From: Tardiphaga alba
GTDB lineage: Bacteria; Pseudomonadota; Alphaproteobacteria; Rhizobiales; Xanthobacteraceae
DNA: 64,000 nucleotides
Direction of reading: 5' to 3'
Assembly (NCBI RefSeq): GCF_018279705.1
Contig: NZ_CP036498.1
Span: forward strand, 682,001 to 746,000
The stretch's first letter is position 1, and each line of letters starts with the position of its first letter. Below the pieces are notes generated by a model. The model saw only the letters and a list, made by a program, of their open reading frames with translations, searched no databases and was not told the DNA's origin. The translations under genes and the position numbers were made by a program. Shown piece after piece: positions 1 to 10,376 of this stretch.

Positions 1-1
1 G

Positions 2-1570
<1,569 letters not shown>

Positions 1571-1667
1571 GTGTGCTGCGGCGCACAATAGTGCGCCGCA
1601 TGAAATTGCCTCCGCCGTGCCCCTCAAGGAGCCGTCGGAGTGCCAGTGACACGAAGTGAGACCGATC

Positions 1668-2609
1668 TTGTCCGTCCTCGACCAAAACGCCATCGACCTG
1701 TCCGGCCCCCGCATTTCTGAAGCGGGTGTACGGGATTATCTCGCGCTGCTGAAGCCGCGGGTGATGTCGCTGGTCGTTTTCACCGCCATGGTCGGCTATT
1801 TCCTGGCGCCGGGCGATCATCATCCGGTGCTGGCCATCACCTCGATCCTCTGCATCGCCATAGGCGGTGGCGCCTCGGGCGCGCTGAACATGTGGTATGA
1901 GGGCGATATCGATGCGCTGATGACGCGCACGGCCAATCGTCCGATCCCGCGCGGCCGCATCACGCGCCCGGAAGCGCTCACCTTCGGCATCGTGCTCGCT
2001 TTCTTCTCGGTGATGACGCTGGGCATCCTGGTGAACTGGCTGGCCGGCGCGCTGCTCGCTTTCACCATCTTCTTCTATGTCGTCATCTACACGATCGGCT
2101 TGAAGCGCTGGACGGCTCAGAACATCGTCATCGGCGGTGCTGCCGGTGCGTTGCCGCCCGTCGTGGCCTGGGCCGCGGCGTCGGGATCGCTCTCGATGGA
2201 GCCGATCCTTCTGTTCCTGATCATCTTCTTCTGGACCCCGCCGCATTTCTGGGCACTGGCGCTGTTCCGCAACGACGACTACACCCGCGCCGGCGTGCCG
2301 ATGCTGCCGGTGGTTGCCGGTCCCGATGCGACCCGCCTGCAGATCCTGCTCTATACGGTCGTGCTGGTGGTCACCGCCGTTGCCCCATGGCCGCTCGGTT
2401 ACTTCTCCGCCGTCTATGGCGTCGCTTCGCTGATCCTTGGCGCTGGCATGATGTTCCTTGCCGTGCAGGTCTATCGCCTGCGCGAGGGCAAGCCGGCTAC
2501 CAAGGCAACGCGTCAGCTGTTCGCGTTCTCGATCCTCTATCTGTTTGCTCTGTTCGCCATTTTGTTGCTCGAGGTGGCCGTCAAGGCTGCCCTGCCGCTG
2601 ATCTGGTAA
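1668..2609 (+). CDS. ctaB: Protoheme IX farnesyltransferase (heme O synthase)
   Basis: UbiA-family membrane prenyltransferase that adds a farnesyl group to heme B, giving heme O, the precursor of heme A for CtaD. The first Asp-rich site is seen as [15 protein letters not shown] followed by NRPIPRG, and the later loop as [14 protein letters not shown]. About nine hydrophobic helices cover the rest. I chose the TTG at 1668 ([12 protein letters not shown]) because GAAGTGAG lies 7 bases upstream and this N terminus matches rhizobial CtaB. A GTG at 1656 (MRPILSV...) is in the same frame and is the alternative. It lies 97 bases after ctaD, in the same orientation, and is probably cotranscribed. Confidence 0.95.
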   Translation: MSVLDQNAIDLSGPRISEAGVRDYLALLKPRVMSLVVFTAMVGYFLAPGDHHPVLAITSILCIAIGGGASGALNMWYEGDIDALMTRTANRPIPRGRITRPEALTFGIVLAFFSVMTLGILVNWLAGALLAFTIFFYVVIYTIGLKRWTAQNIVIGGAAGALPPVVAWAAASGSLSMEPILLFLIIFFWTPPHFWALALFRNDDYTRAGVPMLPVVAGPDATRLQILLYTVVLVVTAVAPWPLGYFSAVYGVASLILGAGMMFLAVQVYRLREGKPATKATRQLFAFSILYLFALFAILLLEVAVKAALPLIW

Positions 2610-2625
2610 GAGGGCGCATGATCCG

Positions 2626-2814
2626 ATGGACACCGAGCGAAATTCTGATCAGCCCGAGCCTGCCAAGCAGGACGGTATCGTCCTCACCGAGGCTCAGAAG
2701 AAGAGCCGTCGCGAGCGATCGGTCGCCATCGCCTGGACGCTCGGGATTCTCGTCGTGCTGTTCTTCGCCGTCACCTTGGTCAAGGGGCCGGCCGTTCTCG
2801 TCCGGCCGCTCTGA
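2626..2814 (+). CDS. Small single-helix membrane protein of the cox cluster (CoxF-like position)
   Basis: A 62-residue protein with a charged N-terminal half and one transmembrane helix near the C terminus (IAWTLGILVVLFFAVTLVKG). Short proteins of this shape sit between ctaB and ctaG in many alphaproteobacterial cox operons, and in Bradyrhizobium the corresponding gene has been called coxF. A role in oxidase assembly is plausible from position only. The sequence shows no metal-binding motif. Spacing is 16 bases from ctaB and 25 to ctaG, so it belongs to the operon. Confidence 0.75.
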   Translation: MDTERNSDQPEPAKQDGIVLTEAQKKSRRERSVAIAWTLGILVVLFFAVTLVKGPAVLVRPL

Positions 2815-2839
2815 TTTGATGAACAGCAAGTGAGGTGAC

Positions 2840-3460
2840 ATGACCGAACCGCAGTCCCATCAGCCAGCCACCAAGCCGCGCCTCAAGCGCGATACGGTCG
2901 TTGCCTCGATCTGCGGTCTGGTCGTCGCCTTCATGGTCGGCGCGTCCTACGCCGCCGTCCCGTTCTACAACTGGTTCTGCCGCGTCACCGGCTTCAACGG
3001 CACTACCATGGTGGCGTCCGGCGCGCCGGAATCCGGCCCTATCGGCCGCAAGATTTCCGTGCGCTTCGATGCCAATGTGGCGCCGGGCCTGCCGTGGAAG
3101 TTCGTGCCGGAGCAGAGCGAAGTCGAAGTCCGCATCGGCGAGGTGTTGACGGTTTTCTACACGGTGACCAACCAGTCCGCCCGCACCACCTCCGCCCAGG
3201 CCGCCTATAACGTGGCGCCGCTCACGGTCGGTGCGTATTTCCAGAAGATCAATTGCTTCTGCTTCACCGACCAGACGCTTGGGCCGGGCGAGAAGCGCGA
3301 AATGCCAGTGGTGTTCTATGTCGATCCGAAGCTCGCTGACGACAGCGAGAATGACGGGCTGAACTCGATCACCCTGTCCTACACGTTCTACCCCCAGCGC
3401 GATCAGACCCCGAAGCCGGTAGCGGCAACGGAGACCGGCGCGCGCAAGGGCAATCTCTAG
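2840..3460 (+). CDS. ctaG: Cytochrome c oxidase assembly protein CtaG (Cox11 family)
   Basis: Membrane-anchored periplasmic copper chaperone that delivers Cu to the CuB site of CtaD. It has a cytoplasmic N terminus of about 20 residues, one helix (residues about 23-42, ending in [18 protein letters not shown], a signature of the family) and a beta-sandwich domain. The copper-binding CFCF pair is present in [10 protein letters not shown] near residue 137. Length (206) is normal. The RBS (GAGGTGA) is just upstream of the ATG. It lies between the small CoxF-like gene and ctaE in the cox operon. Confidence 0.96.
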   Translation: MTEPQSHQPATKPRLKRDTVVASICGLVVAFMVGASYAAVPFYNWFCRVTGFNGTTMVASGAPESGPIGRKISVRFDANVAPGLPWKFVPEQSEVEVRIGEVLTVFYTVTNQSARTTSAQAAYNVAPLTVGAYFQKINCFCFTDQTLGPGEKREMPVVFYVDPKLADDSENDGLNSITLSYTFYPQRDQTPKPVAATETGARKGNL

Positions 3461-3509
3461 AGCATGATCCCGAAAAGTGGTTTTCCGATTTTCGGATCAG
3501 ATCATGCTC
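3460..3509. repeat. Palindromic intergenic repeat (GAGCATGATC type)
   Basis: GAGCATGATC at 3460 is matched by GATCATGCTC ending at 3509, with CCGAAAA / TTTTCGG as an inner stem. This hairpin type is scattered between genes in Bradyrhizobium and its relatives. Its first base is the last base of the ctaG stop codon, so it may also act as a 3' stem-loop of the transcript. Confidence 0.8.
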
Positions 3510-3577
3510 AAGCAAGTGCTATAATATCGAAATAACGCGCGCCGGCTTCAACGGGCGCAACTGACGGAGAGAGACAC

Positions 3578-4444
3578 ATGGCATCGGTAGAGGCGGCGCC
3601 GCACGCCAAGCATCACGACTATCACCTCGTCGATCCCTCGCCGTGGCCGGCGGTCGGCTCGCTGTTCGCCTTCATCATGGCGGTGGGCGCGGTCAGCTGG
3701 ATGCACAAGATGTATTCTGCTGCACCGCTCGTGTTCGGCATCGGCACCATCGGCGTGCTCTACACCTTCGCCGCCTGGTGGACCGATGTGGTGAAGGAAG
3801 CCCAGCGCGGCGATCACACCCGCGTCGTGCAGCTGCATCACCGCTACGGCATGATCCTGTTCATCGCCTCGGAAGTGATGTTCTTCGTCGCCTGGTTCTG
3901 GGCCTATTTCAACGCCTCGCTGTTTCCTGCCGATCCCGTACATGCCACGCGTGAAGCGTTGTTCGGTGGCGTGTGGCCGCCGAAGGACATTCAGACCTTC
4001 GATCCCTGGCATCTGCCGCTGTTCAACACGCTGATCCTGCTGACCTCCGGCACGACCGCGACCTGGGCGCATCACGCGCTGCTGGAAGGCGACCGCAAGG
4101 GCCTGAAATACGGCCTGATGGTCACCATCGCCCTCGGCGTGCTGTTCTCCTTCGTACAGGCTTATGAATACAGCCACGCGGCCTTCGCTTTCAAAGGCCA
4201 CGTCTATGGCGCGACCTTCTTCATGGCGACCGGCTTCCACGGCTTCCATGTTCTGGTCGGCACCATCTTCCTGATCGTCTGTCTGTTCCGCGTCTATGCC
4301 GGCCACTTCACGCCGAAGCAGCATCTCGGCTTCGAGTTTGCCGCCTGGTACTGGCACTTCGTGGACGTGGTCTGGCTGTTCCTGTTCGTCACGATCTATG
4401 TCTGGGGCTATGGCGGCGTCATCGCCGGCGCTGCCGCGCATTGA
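3578..4444 (+). CDS. ctaE: Cytochrome c oxidase subunit III
   Basis: Non-redox core subunit of the aa3 oxidase, 288 residues with seven predicted helices. It stabilises subunit I and its proton uptake. Family features seen: the N-terminal [12 protein letters not shown] segment, [11 protein letters not shown] with its conserved carboxylate neighbourhood ([16 protein letters not shown]), the [14 protein letters not shown] loop, and the C-terminal [21 protein letters not shown] signature, which is the strongest evidence. It follows ctaG after a palindromic repeat, and a rho-independent terminator follows it at 4465. It is also named coxC in Bradyrhizobium. Confidence 0.97.
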   Translation: MASVEAAPHAKHHDYHLVDPSPWPAVGSLFAFIMAVGAVSWMHKMYSAAPLVFGIGTIGVLYTFAAWWTDVVKEAQRGDHTRVVQLHHRYGMILFIASEVMFFVAWFWAYFNASLFPADPVHATREALFGGVWPPKDIQTFDPWHLPLFNTLILLTSGTTATWAHHALLEGDRKGLKYGLMVTIALGVLFSFVQAYEYSHAAFAFKGHVYGATFFMATGFHGFHVLVGTIFLIVCLFRVYAGHFTPKQHLGFEFAAWYWHFVDVVWLFLFVTIYVWGYGGVIAGAAAH

Positions 4445-4464
4445 TCGGCCAACGCTGATGCTTC

Positions 4465-4490
4465 AAAGGGCGGCCGCAAGGTCGCCCTTT
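4465..4490 (+). terminator. Rho-independent terminator after ctaE
   Basis: AAAGGGCG and CGCCCTTT form an 8-bp stem around a 10-base loop, 20 bases after the ctaE stop, followed by a T-rich stretch (TTGCTTTTCTT). It would end the cox transcript before the DUF983/SURF1 pair. Confidence 0.75.
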
Positions 4491-4496
4491 TGCTTT

Positions 4497-4664
4497 TCTT
4501 CCCTCTCCCCTTGTGGGAGAGGGTGGATGCGCGCTTCTTAGCGCGCAGACGGGTGAGGGGTGGCCACAAGCTCCGAGCCTGGCCGTACCCCTCATCCGTC
4601 TTCGCTACGCGAAGCCACCTTCTCCCACCCTGCACAGCTTCGCTGTGCTTGGGGAGAAGGAAGG
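4497..4664. repeat. Long REP-type intergenic palindrome
   Basis: CTTCCCTCTCCCC...GGGAGAGGG at the left and CCTTCTCCCACCC...GGGGAGAAGG at the right fold on each other, with inner hairpins (GCGCGCTTCTTAGCGCGC; GCACAGCTTCGCTGTGC). Related copies, with different sequence but the same architecture, lie at 16982 and 37546 and around the insertion sequence at 40.1-41.6 kb. Confidence 0.75.
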
Positions 4665-4672
4665 AAGAGAGC

Positions 4673-5071
4673 ATGATCGAAGAAGCTCCGGCCAAAATCC
4701 CACTCACCCAAACCATCACCCGCGGCCTCGCCTGCAAATGCCCGCGCTGCGGTGAGGGCAGGCTCTATGGTGGCTTCGTCACCCTGCGCCCACGCTGCGA
4801 GCGCTGCGATCTCGACTACAGCTTCATCGACACCGGTGACGGCCCGGCCATCTTCATCATCATGATCGCCGGTGCCATCGTGGTCGGCGCCGCCCTGATC
4901 GTCGAAGTGAAATACCAGCCCCCGTTCTGGCTGCACGCCGCGCTCTGGCTGCCATTGATTCTCGCGACCACGCTGCTACCGCTGCGCGCTATGAAGTCGC
5001 TGCTGATCGCCCTGCAATTCCACCACAAGGCCAGTGAAGGCCAGTTGATCGCGCGCAAGCCCCATGAATGA
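4673..5071 (+). CDS. DUF983 family membrane protein
   Basis: 132-residue protein. A CPRCGEGRLY...RCERCDLDYS segment near the N terminus (about residues 22-50) is a CxxC/CxxC pair that could bind metal. Two hydrophobic helices follow (IFIIMIAGAIVVGAALIVEV and LWLPLILATTLLPL). DUF983 proteins are regularly found in alphaproteobacterial cox clusters, between ctaE and SURF1 as here, and their exact role is unknown. I take the ATG at 4673 because AAGGAAGAGAG precedes it. Upstream in-frame codons lie inside the REP repeat. It overlaps the SURF1 start by 8 bases. Confidence 0.9.
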   Translation: MIEEAPAKIPLTQTITRGLACKCPRCGEGRLYGGFVTLRPRCERCDLDYSFIDTGDGPAIFIIMIAGAIVVGAALIVEVKYQPPFWLHAALWLPLILATTLLPLRAMKSLLIALQFHHKASEGQLIARKPHE

Positions 5072-5822
5072 CGTCACCGCGCGCCGGCGCAGCATCACCG
5101 GTTTCGGCATTGCCACGCTGATTATCGTCGCCACGTTGCTGAGTCTCGGCTTCTGGCAGCTGCAGCGCCGCACCGAGAAGCACGCATTGATCGCAGCCCT
5201 CGATGCACGACTAGCAGAGGCGCCGGTCGCGTTGCCATCGTCCGATCGTTGGCGCGCGATGAGCGCCGCGACTGACGAATTCCGCCGCGTCACCTTCACC
5301 GCCACCTACAAGCCGCAGCCAGACGCCATGGTCTACAGCTCCGGTTCCGGCGTGCGGCCGGATGTCCCCGGCGCAGTTACTTGGGCTTTCCTACCCGCCG
5401 CGCTCCCGAATGGCGCGACGGTCGTGATCAATGCCGGCTTCGTTCAGAACACCATGCAGGACCGCGCCCAGCAGGACCGTGTGGCCAAGACGCTCATCAC
5501 CGGCGTGCCGGTGACCATGACCGGCTATCTCCGCTATCCCGAAACGGCGGGCACGCTGACCCCGCATGACGATGTTTCAAAACGCCTCTGGTTCAACCGC
5601 GACCAGCGCGCCATGGCCAGTGCCCTCGGCTGGGGCGACGTCGCGCCCTTCTATGTGGATCTGGAAAGTCCGGTACCGGCGAACGGGATCCCCAAGCCCG
5701 GCCCGCTGGAGGTCCGCCTTAAGGACAACCACATGCAATACGCCATCACCTGGTTCAGCCTGGCGGCGGCGGTGATGATCGCGTTCGGGGTGTGGGCAAG
5801 ACAGCGGCGCGCTGCCGTGTAG
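5064..5822 (+). CDS. SURF1 family cytochrome oxidase biogenesis protein
   Basis: Inner-membrane protein that helps deliver heme A to subunit I. Two helices bracket a periplasmic domain: residues about 12-29 (IATLIIVATLLSLGFWQLQR, with the family GFWQLQRR motif) and about 228-245 (ITWFSLAAAVMIAFGVWA). The C-terminal NNHMQYA-type motif is seen as KDNHMQYAITWF. Length (252) is typical. The start overlaps the DUF983 gene by 8 bases, which suggests translational coupling. The gene is often written surf1 or shy1. Confidence 0.93.
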   Translation: MNDVTARRRSITGFGIATLIIVATLLSLGFWQLQRRTEKHALIAALDARLAEAPVALPSSDRWRAMSAATDEFRRVTFTATYKPQPDAMVYSSGSGVRPDVPGAVTWAFLPAALPNGATVVINAGFVQNTMQDRAQQDRVAKTLITGVPVTMTGYLRYPETAGTLTPHDDVSKRLWFNRDQRAMASALGWGDVAPFYVDLESPVPANGIPKPGPLEVRLKDNHMQYAITWFSLAAAVMIAFGVWARQRRAAV

Positions 5823-5826
5823 TCCC

Positions 5827-5914
5827 GTAGGGTGGGCAAAGGCGTACTTGCGCCGCGCCCACCTTCGCGTGACCAGCAGATCAGGGTGGGCACGCTTCGC
5901 TTTGCCCACCCTAC
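5827..5914. repeat. Intergenic palindrome GTAGGGTGGGCAAAG ... CTTTGCCCACCCTAC
   Basis: A perfect 15-bp terminal inverted repeat, with inner GGGTGGGCACGCTTCG-like material. It fills the space between the convergent SURF1 and GNAT genes and overlaps the GNAT stop by four bases. This family is abundant in Bradyrhizobium-like genomes. Confidence 0.8.
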
Positions 5915-6435
5915 AAAGCTTCGCGAATGGCCTTCATCCCGATGATCATGCGTGGCTCGTGGTCGGGTAGGTCGATGAAGCCAAGTTCGCGATAGAGCTT
6001 CGCGGCGCGCTCGTTCAGCGCATCGAGCACGAGGAAGTGGGCGCCAACGACGTCGGCCACCTGCACACAGCGACGGAACGCGTCCGCCATGAGAAAGCCA
6101 CCGCCGCCTTTACCTTGGTGGTCGCGATGAAAGCCGATGATTGACAGGTAGATGGCGGCGATCGTCGGGTAGTTCGGAAGTTTCTTCGCCATAGCCTGCG
6201 GCAGCGAAGCTGCATCAATCGCATGGGCGTTGAGTGCGTAATATCCGATGACTGCATCGGATTGATCGAGGCATGCGACATAGACCCGTGTCAGGTCGTT
6301 ATCCTGCTGGCGCGCCGCAGTGTTGGTCAGGAAATTATCAACACGATCGACGCCACAATGAAAGCCCGCCCTCTCGTGCCTGCTGCGGTCGAGCGGCTCG
6401 ATTCGCAAACGCGCGAGGAAGGCGCGGTCGATCAT
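5911..6435 (-). CDS. GNAT acetyltransferase, probable TacT/AtaT-type toxin
   Basis: 174 residues with the N-terminal pattern of type II GNAT toxins (RIEPLDRSRHERAGFHCG, then an NFL segment). The acetyl-CoA site is HQGKGGGGFLM (residues about 107-117), and the C-terminal YRELGFIDLPD segment follows. Toxins of this family acetylate the amino group of charged tRNA and stop translation. The start overlaps the stop of the DUF1778 gene by four bases (ATGA), the usual antitoxin-toxin arrangement. Toxic activity is inferred from family and context. It could also be a tamed GNAT regulator. Confidence 0.87.
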   Translation of the reverse strand: MIDRAFLARLRIEPLDRSRHERAGFHCGVDRVDNFLTNTAARQQDNDLTRVYVACLDQSDAVIGYYALNAHAIDAASLPQAMAKKLPNYPTIAAIYLSIIGFHRDHQGKGGGGFLMADAFRRCVQVADVVGAHFLVLDALNERAAKLYRELGFIDLPDHEPRMIIGMKAIREAL

Positions 6436-6734
6436 TTCGATGCAATGACCTCCGCGTGCATTTGCATCAGCTCACGCAGCTTCGCCGTCGGTTCTGTCGC
6501 ATCCAGCGCCTGCATGAAGGCAGCGTGCGACGCCGGCGTCAGCACGGTGCGCTCCTGGCTCGCCACCGTCTCGCGCGCGGCGCGCACTGCCGCAGCGATC
6601 ATGAATTCAGACGGATTGATGCCAAGCAGCGTCGCTGCTTGTTCGATCAGTTCTTTGGTCTGTGGTGTCGTCCGCTGCTCCATCCGCGCTGTCTTGGCGC
6701 CCTTGGCGGCAACGTCTCTCTGATGCGGCAACAT
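6432..6734 (-). CDS. DUF1778 antitoxin
   Basis: 100 residues. The ribbon-helix-helix region is residues about 17-50 (RMEQRTTPQTKELIEQAA then NPSEFMIAAAVRAARE), the standard DUF1778 pattern. The C-terminal tail is expected to wrap around the GNAT toxin. It is the first gene of the pair, and a perfect palindrome lies 18 bases upstream of its start. Antitoxins of this family repress their own promoter together with the toxin. The start at 6734 gives MLPHQRDVAA; an ATG at residue 18 (MEQRTTP) is possible. Confidence 0.87.
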   Translation of the reverse strand: MLPHQRDVAAKGAKTARMEQRTTPQTKELIEQAATLLGINPSEFMIAAAVRAARETVASQERTVLTPASHAAFMQALDATEPTAKLRELMQMHAEVIASK

Positions 6735-6751
6735 GGCTGCCTCCTGATGGC

Positions 6752-6779
6752 TTTATGTACGGGAATTTCCGTACATAAA
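6752..6779. promoter_or_regulatory. Palindromic operator candidate of the toxin-antitoxin pair
   Basis: TTTATGTACGG (6752-6762) and CCGTACATAAA (6769-6779) are perfect 11-base arms around a 6-base spacer, 18 bases upstream of the DUF1778 start on the minus strand. Position and symmetry suit a ribbon-helix-helix operator. Binding is inferred. Confidence 0.65.
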
Positions 6780-6916
6780 CAAGATCGGGCCTTGGCGAAC
6801 GCATTTCCCCTCGCGCCCGAAACCCATTATGGTGCGCCTTCGTTTCCATCCGACCGAAGTGTTAACCTCTTTCAGATCAAAGGCTTGGCGGGTAGCCCGC
6901 GCCTTTGGAGGACGCC

Positions 6917-8332
6917 TTGACGACCTATATCTCGACGCGGGGTGAGGCCCCGAAACTCGGCTTCTGCGATGTCATGCTGACCGGCCTTGCCCGGGACGGT
7001 GGTCTCTACATTCCCGAGGTCTGGCCGCAGCTCTCTGCCGACACCATCGCGTCGCTGTTCGGCCGGCCCTATTGGGAAGTCGCGGTCGAGGTGATCCGCC
7101 CCTTCGTGGCCGGCGAGATTTCCGACGAGGATCTCGGCCGCATGGCCAATGAGGCCTATGCCACCTTCCGCCATCCCGCGGTGGTGCCGCTCGACCAGAG
7201 CGCGCCGAACCAGTTCGTGCTGGAGCTCTTCCATGGCCCGACGCTGGCCTTCAAGGACGTCGCGATGCAGCTCATCGCTCGGCTGATGGATCATGTCCTC
7301 GCCAAGCGTAACGAGCGCACCACCATCGTGGTCGCAACCTCCGGCGACACCGGCGGCGCTGCCGTCGATGCCTTTGCCGGCCGCGACAATGTCGATCTCA
7401 TCGTGCTGTTCCCGAATGGCCGCATCTCCGACGTTCAGCGCCGCATGATGACCACGACCGGCGCATCGAATGTCCATGCGCTCGCTGTTGAGGGGCATTT
7501 CGACGATTGCCAGGCCATCGTGAAGGGCCTGTTCAATCATCACGCCTTCCGCGATGCCGTGTCGCTATCGGGCGTGAATTCCATCAACTGGGCCCGCATC
7601 GTCGCGCAGGTCGTCTATTACTTCACCTCGGCTGTCGCTGTCGGCGCGCCCGGCCGCGCGGTGGATTTCACCGTTCCGACCGGAAATTTCGGCGACATTT
7701 TTGCCGGCTACGTCGCCAAGCGCATGGGCCTGCCGGTGCGCAAGCTGCGCGTGGCAGCCAACGTCAACGACATCCTCGATCGCACGCTGAAGACCGGTAT
7801 CTACGAAGTGCGTGAGGTTCATGCCTCGTCGTCGCCGTCGATGGACATCCAGGTCTCGTCGAATTTCGAACGCCTGCTGTTCGAGGCCTCCGGCCGCGAT
7901 TCCGCACTGGTGCGCGGGCTGATGGATTCGCTGAAGCAGTCGGGCCGCTTTGTGCTGCCGGAGAAACTGCTCACCGCGATCCGCGGCGATTTCGAATCCG
8001 GCCGTGCCGATGAGGACGAGACCGCCGCCACCATTCGCACCGCCTGGCGCGAAAGCGGCGACCTGATCGATCCGCATACCGCAGTTGCGCTCGCCGTCGC
8101 CGATCGCGACACCACCGAAATGCACGTGCCGAATATCGTGCTGTCCACCGCGCATGCCGCGAAATTCCCGGATGCGGTGGAAGCCGCCTGCGGCAAGCGG
8201 CCGGATCTGCCGGCCTATCTCGGCGAGCTGATGACCAAGCCTGAGGCGATCAAGGTCGTGAAGAACGACCAAAGCGAGATCGAACAATTCGTGCGCTCGG
8301 TCAGCCGCGCTGCGAAGCAGGGAGCTGCCTGA
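6917..8332 (+). CDS. thrC: Threonine synthase
   Basis: PLP enzyme converting O-phosphohomoserine to threonine, 471 residues. The PLP lysine is in PTLAFKDVAMQLI (residues about 107-119), and the phosphate-binding glycine loop is TSGDTGGAAVDAF. The N terminus MTTYISTRGEAP is the usual one. The start is a TTG at 6917 supported by GGAGGA at 6907; an upstream in-frame TTG at 6905 lies in that RBS. Its stop overlaps the ATG of the M16 peptidase (TGATG), an arrangement found across the Rhizobiales. Confidence 0.96.
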   Translation: MTTYISTRGEAPKLGFCDVMLTGLARDGGLYIPEVWPQLSADTIASLFGRPYWEVAVEVIRPFVAGEISDEDLGRMANEAYATFRHPAVVPLDQSAPNQFVLELFHGPTLAFKDVAMQLIARLMDHVLAKRNERTTIVVATSGDTGGAAVDAFAGRDNVDLIVLFPNGRISDVQRRMMTTTGASNVHALAVEGHFDDCQAIVKGLFNHHAFRDAVSLSGVNSINWARIVAQVVYYFTSAVAVGAPGRAVDFTVPTGNFGDIFAGYVAKRMGLPVRKLRVAANVNDILDRTLKTGIYEVREVHASSSPSMDIQVSSNFERLLFEASGRDSALVRGLMDSLKQSGRFVLPEKLLTAIRGDFESGRADEDETAATIRTAWRESGDLIDPHTAVALAVADRDTTEMHVPNIVLSTAHAAKFPDAVEAACGKRPDLPAYLGELMTKPEAIKVVKNDQSEIEQFVRSVSRAAKQGAA

Positions 8333-9621
8333 TGGCCGTCGAAGTCACCAAGCTGCCCTCGGGCCTCACGGTCGTCACCGATTCCATGCCGCATCTCGAA
8401 ACCGCGGCACTCGGTGTCTGGGCCGGCGTCGGCGGCCGCGACGAGAAGCCGAACGAGCATGGCATCTCGCATCTGCTCGAACACATGGCCTTCAAGGGCA
8501 CCAAGACGCGCTCATCGCGGCAGATCGTCGAAGAGATCGAGGCCGTCGGCGGCGATCTCAATGCGGCGACTTCCACCGAGACCACGGCTTTCTATGCTCG
8601 CGTGCTGAAGGCGGATGTGCCGCTCGGCCTCGAAGTGCTGAGCGACATTCTCGCCAATCCGACATTCGAGCCGGAAGAGCTGGAACGCGAGAAGAGCGTC
8701 ATCGTGCAGGAGATCGGTGCTGCGCAGGACACGCCGGACGATGTCGTGTTCGAGCATCTCAACGAGCTCTGCTATCCCGACCAGCCCATGGGCCGGTCGC
8801 TGCTCGGCACCGCGAAGACCCTCAAGGGCTTCGACCGGGACATGCTGCAGAACTATCTCTCCACGCATTATCGCGGCCCGGACATGGTGATCGCAGCCAC
8901 CGGCGCGGTGAACCATCGCCAGGTCGTGGCTGAGGCGCACAAGCATTTCGCCAGCTTCGAGGGCACCGCAGGGCCGAAGCCGCAACCGGCATCGTTCGGC
9001 AAGGGTGGCTCCAAGGTCGTGCATCGCGATCTCGAACAGGCGCATCTGACGCTGGCGCTCGAAGGCCTGCCGCAGGCGCATCAGGAATTGTTCAGCCTGC
9101 AGGTGTTCACGAATATCCTGGGCGGCGGCATGTCTTCGCGGCTGTTCCAGGAAGTCCGCGAGAAGCGCGGCCTTTGCTATTCGATCTATTCCTTCCACGC
9201 GCCCTATAGCGACACCGGCTTCTTCGGCCTCTATACGGGCACCGATCCGAATGATGCGCCGGAGATGATGGAAGTCATCGTCGATATCATCCGCGAATCC
9301 GTGGAGACGCTGACCGAAGCCGAGATCGCCCGCGCCAAGGCGCAGATGAAGGCCGGCCTGCTGATGGCGCTGGAAAGCTGCAGCTCGCGCGCCGAACAGC
9401 TGGCGCGACACATGCTGGCCTATGGCCGCCCGCTCACGGCGGAAGAGCTGATCCAGCGCATTGATGCCGTTAGCGTGGAGTCCGCCCGCGATGCCGCGCG
9501 TGGCCTGCTCACCCGCAGCCGGCCTGCGGTGGCCGCCCTCGGCGGTGGCCGGGGGCTGGACACGGCGGTGGCTTTTGCGGAAGGATTGACCGGCGTACGG
9601 GACAAGACGCTGCTACACTAA
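8332..9621 (+). CDS. M16 family zinc peptidase (mitochondrial processing peptidase-like)
   Basis: 429-residue pitrilysin-fold protein. The inverted zinc motif is HLLEHMAFKG (HxxEH at about residues 45-49), with the downstream Glu in EREKSVIVQEI (about residue 120). The second half carries the usual inactive domain with GGGMSSRLFQEVREKRGLCYS. It is close to the mitochondrial beta-MPP family and to bacterial peptidases such as PqqL/YmxG. The physiological substrate is unknown. It is translationally coupled to thrC. Confidence 0.93.
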   Translation: MAVEVTKLPSGLTVVTDSMPHLETAALGVWAGVGGRDEKPNEHGISHLLEHMAFKGTKTRSSRQIVEEIEAVGGDLNAATSTETTAFYARVLKADVPLGLEVLSDILANPTFEPEELEREKSVIVQEIGAAQDTPDDVVFEHLNELCYPDQPMGRSLLGTAKTLKGFDRDMLQNYLSTHYRGPDMVIAATGAVNHRQVVAEAHKHFASFEGTAGPKPQPASFGKGGSKVVHRDLEQAHLTLALEGLPQAHQELFSLQVFTNILGGGMSSRLFQEVREKRGLCYSIYSFHAPYSDTGFFGLYTGTDPNDAPEMMEVIVDIIRESVETLTEAEIARAKAQMKAGLLMALESCSSRAEQLARHMLAYGRPLTAEELIQRIDAVSVESARDAARGLLTRSRPAVAALGGGRGLDTAVAFAEGLTGVRDKTLLH

Positions 9622-9654
9622 GTGTCCCGCAGCTCCGCGTCGGAGAGTGACCTG

Positions 9655-10242
9655 ATGGCTCTGTTTCGGCTCCCCATGAGTGCGCCGGCCGCGCTGGCGC
9701 CGCGCGGCTACGGGCTGTCGCTGCGCGCGCCCGTGATGGGCGATTTCCCGCAATGGGCGGATCTGCGCGAGCGCAGCCGCGCCTATCTCACGCCCTGGGA
9801 GCCGATCTGGCCGTCCGACGATCTCACCCGATCCGGCTTTCGCCGGCGATTACGGCGTTATGCCGAGGACGTCTCGGCGGATCGCGCCTATCCGTTTCTG
9901 GTGTTTCGCGAATCGGATGACACGCTGGTCGGCGGCATTACGCTGGCCAATGTCCGGCGTGGCATCGTGCAGGCGGGGACCATCGGCTATTGGGTCGGCC
10001 AGCAATTCACCGGGCAGGGCGTGATGACCACGGCGCTGCGGGTGCTGGTGCCAACCTTGTTTGGCGAGCTCAACCTGCATCGCGTCGAGGCAGCCTGCAT
10101 TCCCACCAATACGCCGTCGGTGCGGGTGCTGGAGAAATGCGGTTTCACCCGCGAGGGGCTGGCGCGGCGGTATCTGTGCATCAATGGCGTCTGGCAGGAT
10201 CACCTGCTGTTCGGGATGCTGCACGAGGATTTCCGCGGTTAA
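9655..10242 (+). CDS. GNAT N-acetyltransferase, RimJ/RimL type
   Basis: 195 residues starting MALFRLPMSAP. The family pattern includes WEPIWPSDDLT, the acetyl-CoA loop QFTGQGVMTTAL (about residues 120-131), and the C-terminal RVLEKCGFTREGLARRYLCI. RimJ-type enzymes acetylate protein N termini such as ribosomal protein S5; other targets are possible. I chose the ATG at 9655 for its GGAGAG box. A GTG at 9622 right after the peptidase stop is in frame and would add 11 residues. Confidence 0.88.
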   Translation: MALFRLPMSAPAALAPRGYGLSLRAPVMGDFPQWADLRERSRAYLTPWEPIWPSDDLTRSGFRRRLRRYAEDVSADRAYPFLVFRESDDTLVGGITLANVRRGIVQAGTIGYWVGQQFTGQGVMTTALRVLVPTLFGELNLHRVEAACIPTNTPSVRVLEKCGFTREGLARRYLCINGVWQDHLLFGMLHEDFRG

Positions 10243-10376
10243 GCATCTGCCGTCCGGGCCGCCTGGTGCGGCTCTGCGGCCTTTGGATTGCCGCCATTCC
10301 GCTGTTATAAGGCCGCTGGCGTCGCCTCAGGGGTGAGGGCGGAGCCAACTATCTGACGATCCGGGGAAATTTCACC

